Shown here: in pieces, positions 63,201 through 64,000 of the stretch
Position numbering within the stretch: position 1 is the first letter of the stretch
How the letters are laid out: every line of letters begins with the position of its first letter
Origin: an uncultured Prevotellaceae bacterium
GTDB taxonomy: Bacteria; Bacteroidota; Bacteroidia; Bacteroidales; Bacteroidaceae
DNA: 64,000 nt
Assembly (NCBI GenBank): GCA_900315745.1
Contig: ONAG01000011.1
Coordinates: 1-64,000, forward strand
Direction: 5' to 3'
The notes under the pieces: model-generated
Told to the model about the DNA's origin: nothing
Databases searched by the model: none
The model's input: only the letters and a program-made list of their open reading frames with translations
Program-made: the position numbers and the translations under genes

Positions 63201-63498
63201 CGAAGAGGCTCAGGTTTATCCTTTCCGCGCTTACTTCAATTCTGGAGCCAAGCCATTGGAAGACAACAATATCCTCTACATCCGTTCTTATATCGACATA
63301 GATACTCCCACCAGCATCAACGACATCAAGGAAAACAACAACATGATTGTTCGTTCTGCCAACCACATGTTTGATGGAGTATATACCATCAGTGGAACGA
63401 AAATTCGCTCGTTGGGCGATGGAACCTCTGTCAGGGATGCCATCAGCGACCTGCCATCTGGCATATACATCGTCAATGGTAAGAAATATGTGAAATAA
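60298..63498 (+). CDS. C10 (streptopain/interpain-like) cysteine protease, secreted
   Basis: A 1066-residue exported protein: signal peptide (1-19), Spi inhibitory prodomain (about 22-120: YYYIFNTNNKGFVIVSGDD), C10 catalytic domain (about 145-370) with Cys175 aligned to the streptopain nucleophile and His318 in ARHAFIFDGYD, followed by DWGW (334-337). Then about 600 residues of beta-sandwich modules and a C-terminal tail (GVYTISGTKIRSL ... PSGIYIVNGKKY) like the sorting or short end domains of Bacteroidales secreted proteins. Interpain A of P. intermedia degrades host proteins. The nucleophile context SCTTVV differs from the usual GCVATA. Confidence 0.88.
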   Translation: MLRKITILALSLVATSVFATPISKNAALSAAKVFLQERGIDADLRESQGARAHSKANNAENPYYYIFNTNNKGFVIVSGDDCLKPILGYSDEGNFDPENIPDGLQMLLDAYEDAIIEINSDIQKGIIDPNAQKPKKTMSVSRNPVKPFLNVAYGQSSPYYLKNPKIGSSYTNCSCTTVVIGEIMAYYQYPDVLPALEGYTTETAGLNVEALPEHVMDWSSVLPYYNGIAATTAQKNEIANLMRWIGQHGKCDFNEGASSSLDTSVYYTLYDFGYKVGGFTSLERKELSEWEDFLYQDLLHQRPVAVFATNIRVGGARHAFIFDGYDQDGLYHVDWGWEGCCRGYYSFDFLSPYKNVSSYTYMKNVSMAYRIAPKNQSIETTSTGASECLELTNLSLSSGKISTKVRNELGKAASFKYGLGLYDDKFNLVKVICEDSTDFAKDQNKTVTWNNYNFDKVADGKYRVYPISKLKVGDNIWHFDKVASTNAYCIANVANGEGKYTLVKSIVYNSFTRDKSLKMVRGAAREYTLNVTNNTMDFSQKRVYLFQDSITPVQFARLMIPANSTADVKFLYAPQAIGKHVLMLTTDTTFTNIIFTDTVNVTSSVTYSLKLDTVIIDAYDKKNSILYGNTLRFRFKLTNDGTVDYDDYVRPLLRKTTWYDTRKFLAHIPVNESQWFEMETNDMIWNHAYGLTINVKSKSSDDPNILPNTLYSKTFTPKPGIRVWNSEGAMHAQAPKTGTFTMPEDALAVDFTAPGMASPANIVPNSNPNTFYYVIAPYESLEGLNQIVNGEADLIVLHDSIPCYLPMDFKADSICYTRTFKKGFMGKRSQNNWTTITLPFTVNKVFNTVDNVYVDWYKPGDTKDKNFWVREFYSSEGYDTYFKDAAAMKANVPYIITVPGDYMGPDTCLVDKPLVFSATNADVVSGKSVSDTYNYNFVGTYRPQTAEGNYVYMLDEENRGNNFVYMMNEEAQVYPFRAYFNSGAKPLEDNNILYIRSYIDIDTPTSINDIKENNNMIVRSANHMFDGVYTISGTKIRSLGDGTSVRDAISDLPSGIYIVNGKKYVK

Positions 63499-63517
63499 TT
63501 TGTATGAAAATATTGCA

Positions 63518-63551
63518 AAAACGGGATTCCACAAATAAGGAATCCCGTTTT
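63518..63551. terminator. Bidirectional terminator between protease and NUDIX genes
   Basis: Perfect 13-bp arms AAAACGGGATTCC (63518-63530) and GGAATCCCGTTTT (63539-63551), loop ACAAATAA, with A and T runs on the sides. Confidence 0.92.
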
Positions 63552-63554
63552 GTT

Positions 63555-64000
63555 TTACTTGCCGTTGATGTCAAAGAGGATTTTAATGTATCGCCTCAAT
63601 CCTTCGCGTATGGAATGCAGTCCGAAGTCTTCCACTTTTATTTCGTCCAACGGCATCCAAAAACAATCAGAGGCATCATCGCCTGCTTGAAGCATTGCAC
63701 CATCCGCCACCTCACAAAGAAAGAACATGTCGAGTGTAGGAATGGAAAAACCAGAATACAAGTATGTGTTGGGAACACTGAACAGATATTGTGCCGAAGT
63801 AACGACAAGGCCCGTTTCCTCTTTCACTTCCCTTGCCAAACCTTCTTCAGCGGTCTCGCCAATATCTGCAAAACCTCCAGGGAGGTCTAAGGTGCCAAGA
63901 GCCGGCTCACGCCCACGACGCTCTACAAGCAAACGTCCTAAGCCATCGATGATGAATGCCACGTAAGCACTACTTGGATTAAGGTAATACACAAACGAGC
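63555..64000 (-). CDS. NUDIX hydrolase, 5' end outside the window
   Basis: The NUDIX box GFADIGETAEEGLAREVKEETG-type pattern (Gx5Ex7REUxEExGU) is complete, so a pyrophosphohydrolase acting on a nucleoside-diphosphate derivative is expected. The frame is open to the edge, with ...SFVYYLNPSSA; the GTG at 63992 is unlikely to be the start because homologues carry a Cys-rich zinc-ribbon before this YYLNPSSA segment. About 147 residues are visible. It converges on the C10 protease gene. Confidence 0.88.
   Translation of the reverse strand, partial: SFVYYLNPSSAYVAFIIDGLGRLLVERRGREPALGTLDLPGGFADIGETAEEGLAREVKEETGLVVTSAQYLFSVPNTYLYSGFSIPTLDMFFLCEVADGAMLQAGDDASDCFWMPLDEIKVEDFGLHSIREGLRRYIKILFDINGK

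Overview
The window reads as chromosome of a gut or rumen member of the Bacteroidota, most likely a Prevotellaceae (Prevotella/Segatella type). The reasons are: many promoters of the Bacteroidota form (TTTG or TTG, a spacer of 19-20, then TAnnTTTG), a SusC/SusD pair, glycoside hydrolases of families 8, 29, 43, 97 and 105, a type II glutaminyl cyclase of the oral Prevotella/Porphyromonas kind, and a C10 (interpain-like) protease. The genus is inferred from these families, not proven. I found no rRNA, tRNA, CRISPR array or intact insertion sequence.

Layout. 0-5.3 kb: end of a GNAT acetyltransferase, a candidate antisense-strand small RNA, then an Lrp-type regulator, a fused C26/M19 peptidase and a glutaminyl cyclase. 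5.4-7.3 kb: a helix-hairpin-helix outer-membrane barrel broken by two +1 shifts at homopolymers. 7.3-16.3 kb: RNase R and a hemolysin III-like protein divergent from an epimerase and a PAP2 protein; a CapA-like protein; a sodium:alanine-type symporter; a DUF6398-like protein. 16.3-25.8 kb: patatin-barrel phospholipase, PAP2 phosphatase with a long C-terminal extension, an envelope-response cluster (LytTR regulator, LiaF-like protein, ECF sigma factor, putative anti-sigma, small membrane protein), a TonB-receptor remnant, a C45/choloylglycine-hydrolase-like enzyme, and an undocumented 56-residue cationic protein.

26.1-37.4 kb is carbohydrate catabolism: a GH8 fused to a DUF4380-like domain, an acyltransferase, a GH105 unsaturated rhamnogalacturonyl hydrolase and, on the other strand, an operon rhaM - acetylesterase - GH97 - GH29 - GH43. 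Together these suggest trimming of imported xylan and rhamnogalacturonan fragments; there is no SusC/D pair or regulator in this stretch. 37.7-48.3 kb: metG, a TonB-dependent barrel receptor, and a SusC/SusD pair next to a type I phosphodiesterase (nucleotide pyrophosphatase family). 48.4-54.3 kb: sufB-sufC-sufD-sufS plus rnhB, with a 325-bp MITE-like element filling the sufB-sufC gap.

54.4-59.9 kb is an AT-rich polysaccharide segment: UDP-galactopyranose mutase, a GtrA flippase, a polyprenyl-phosphate GT2, a large membrane protein of GT-C type, and an initiating sugar transferase. The first four resemble a three-component (Gtr/Gml-type) glycosylation system with its own galactofuranose supply. 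The window ends with a C10 protease and a NUDIX hydrolase cut by the right edge.
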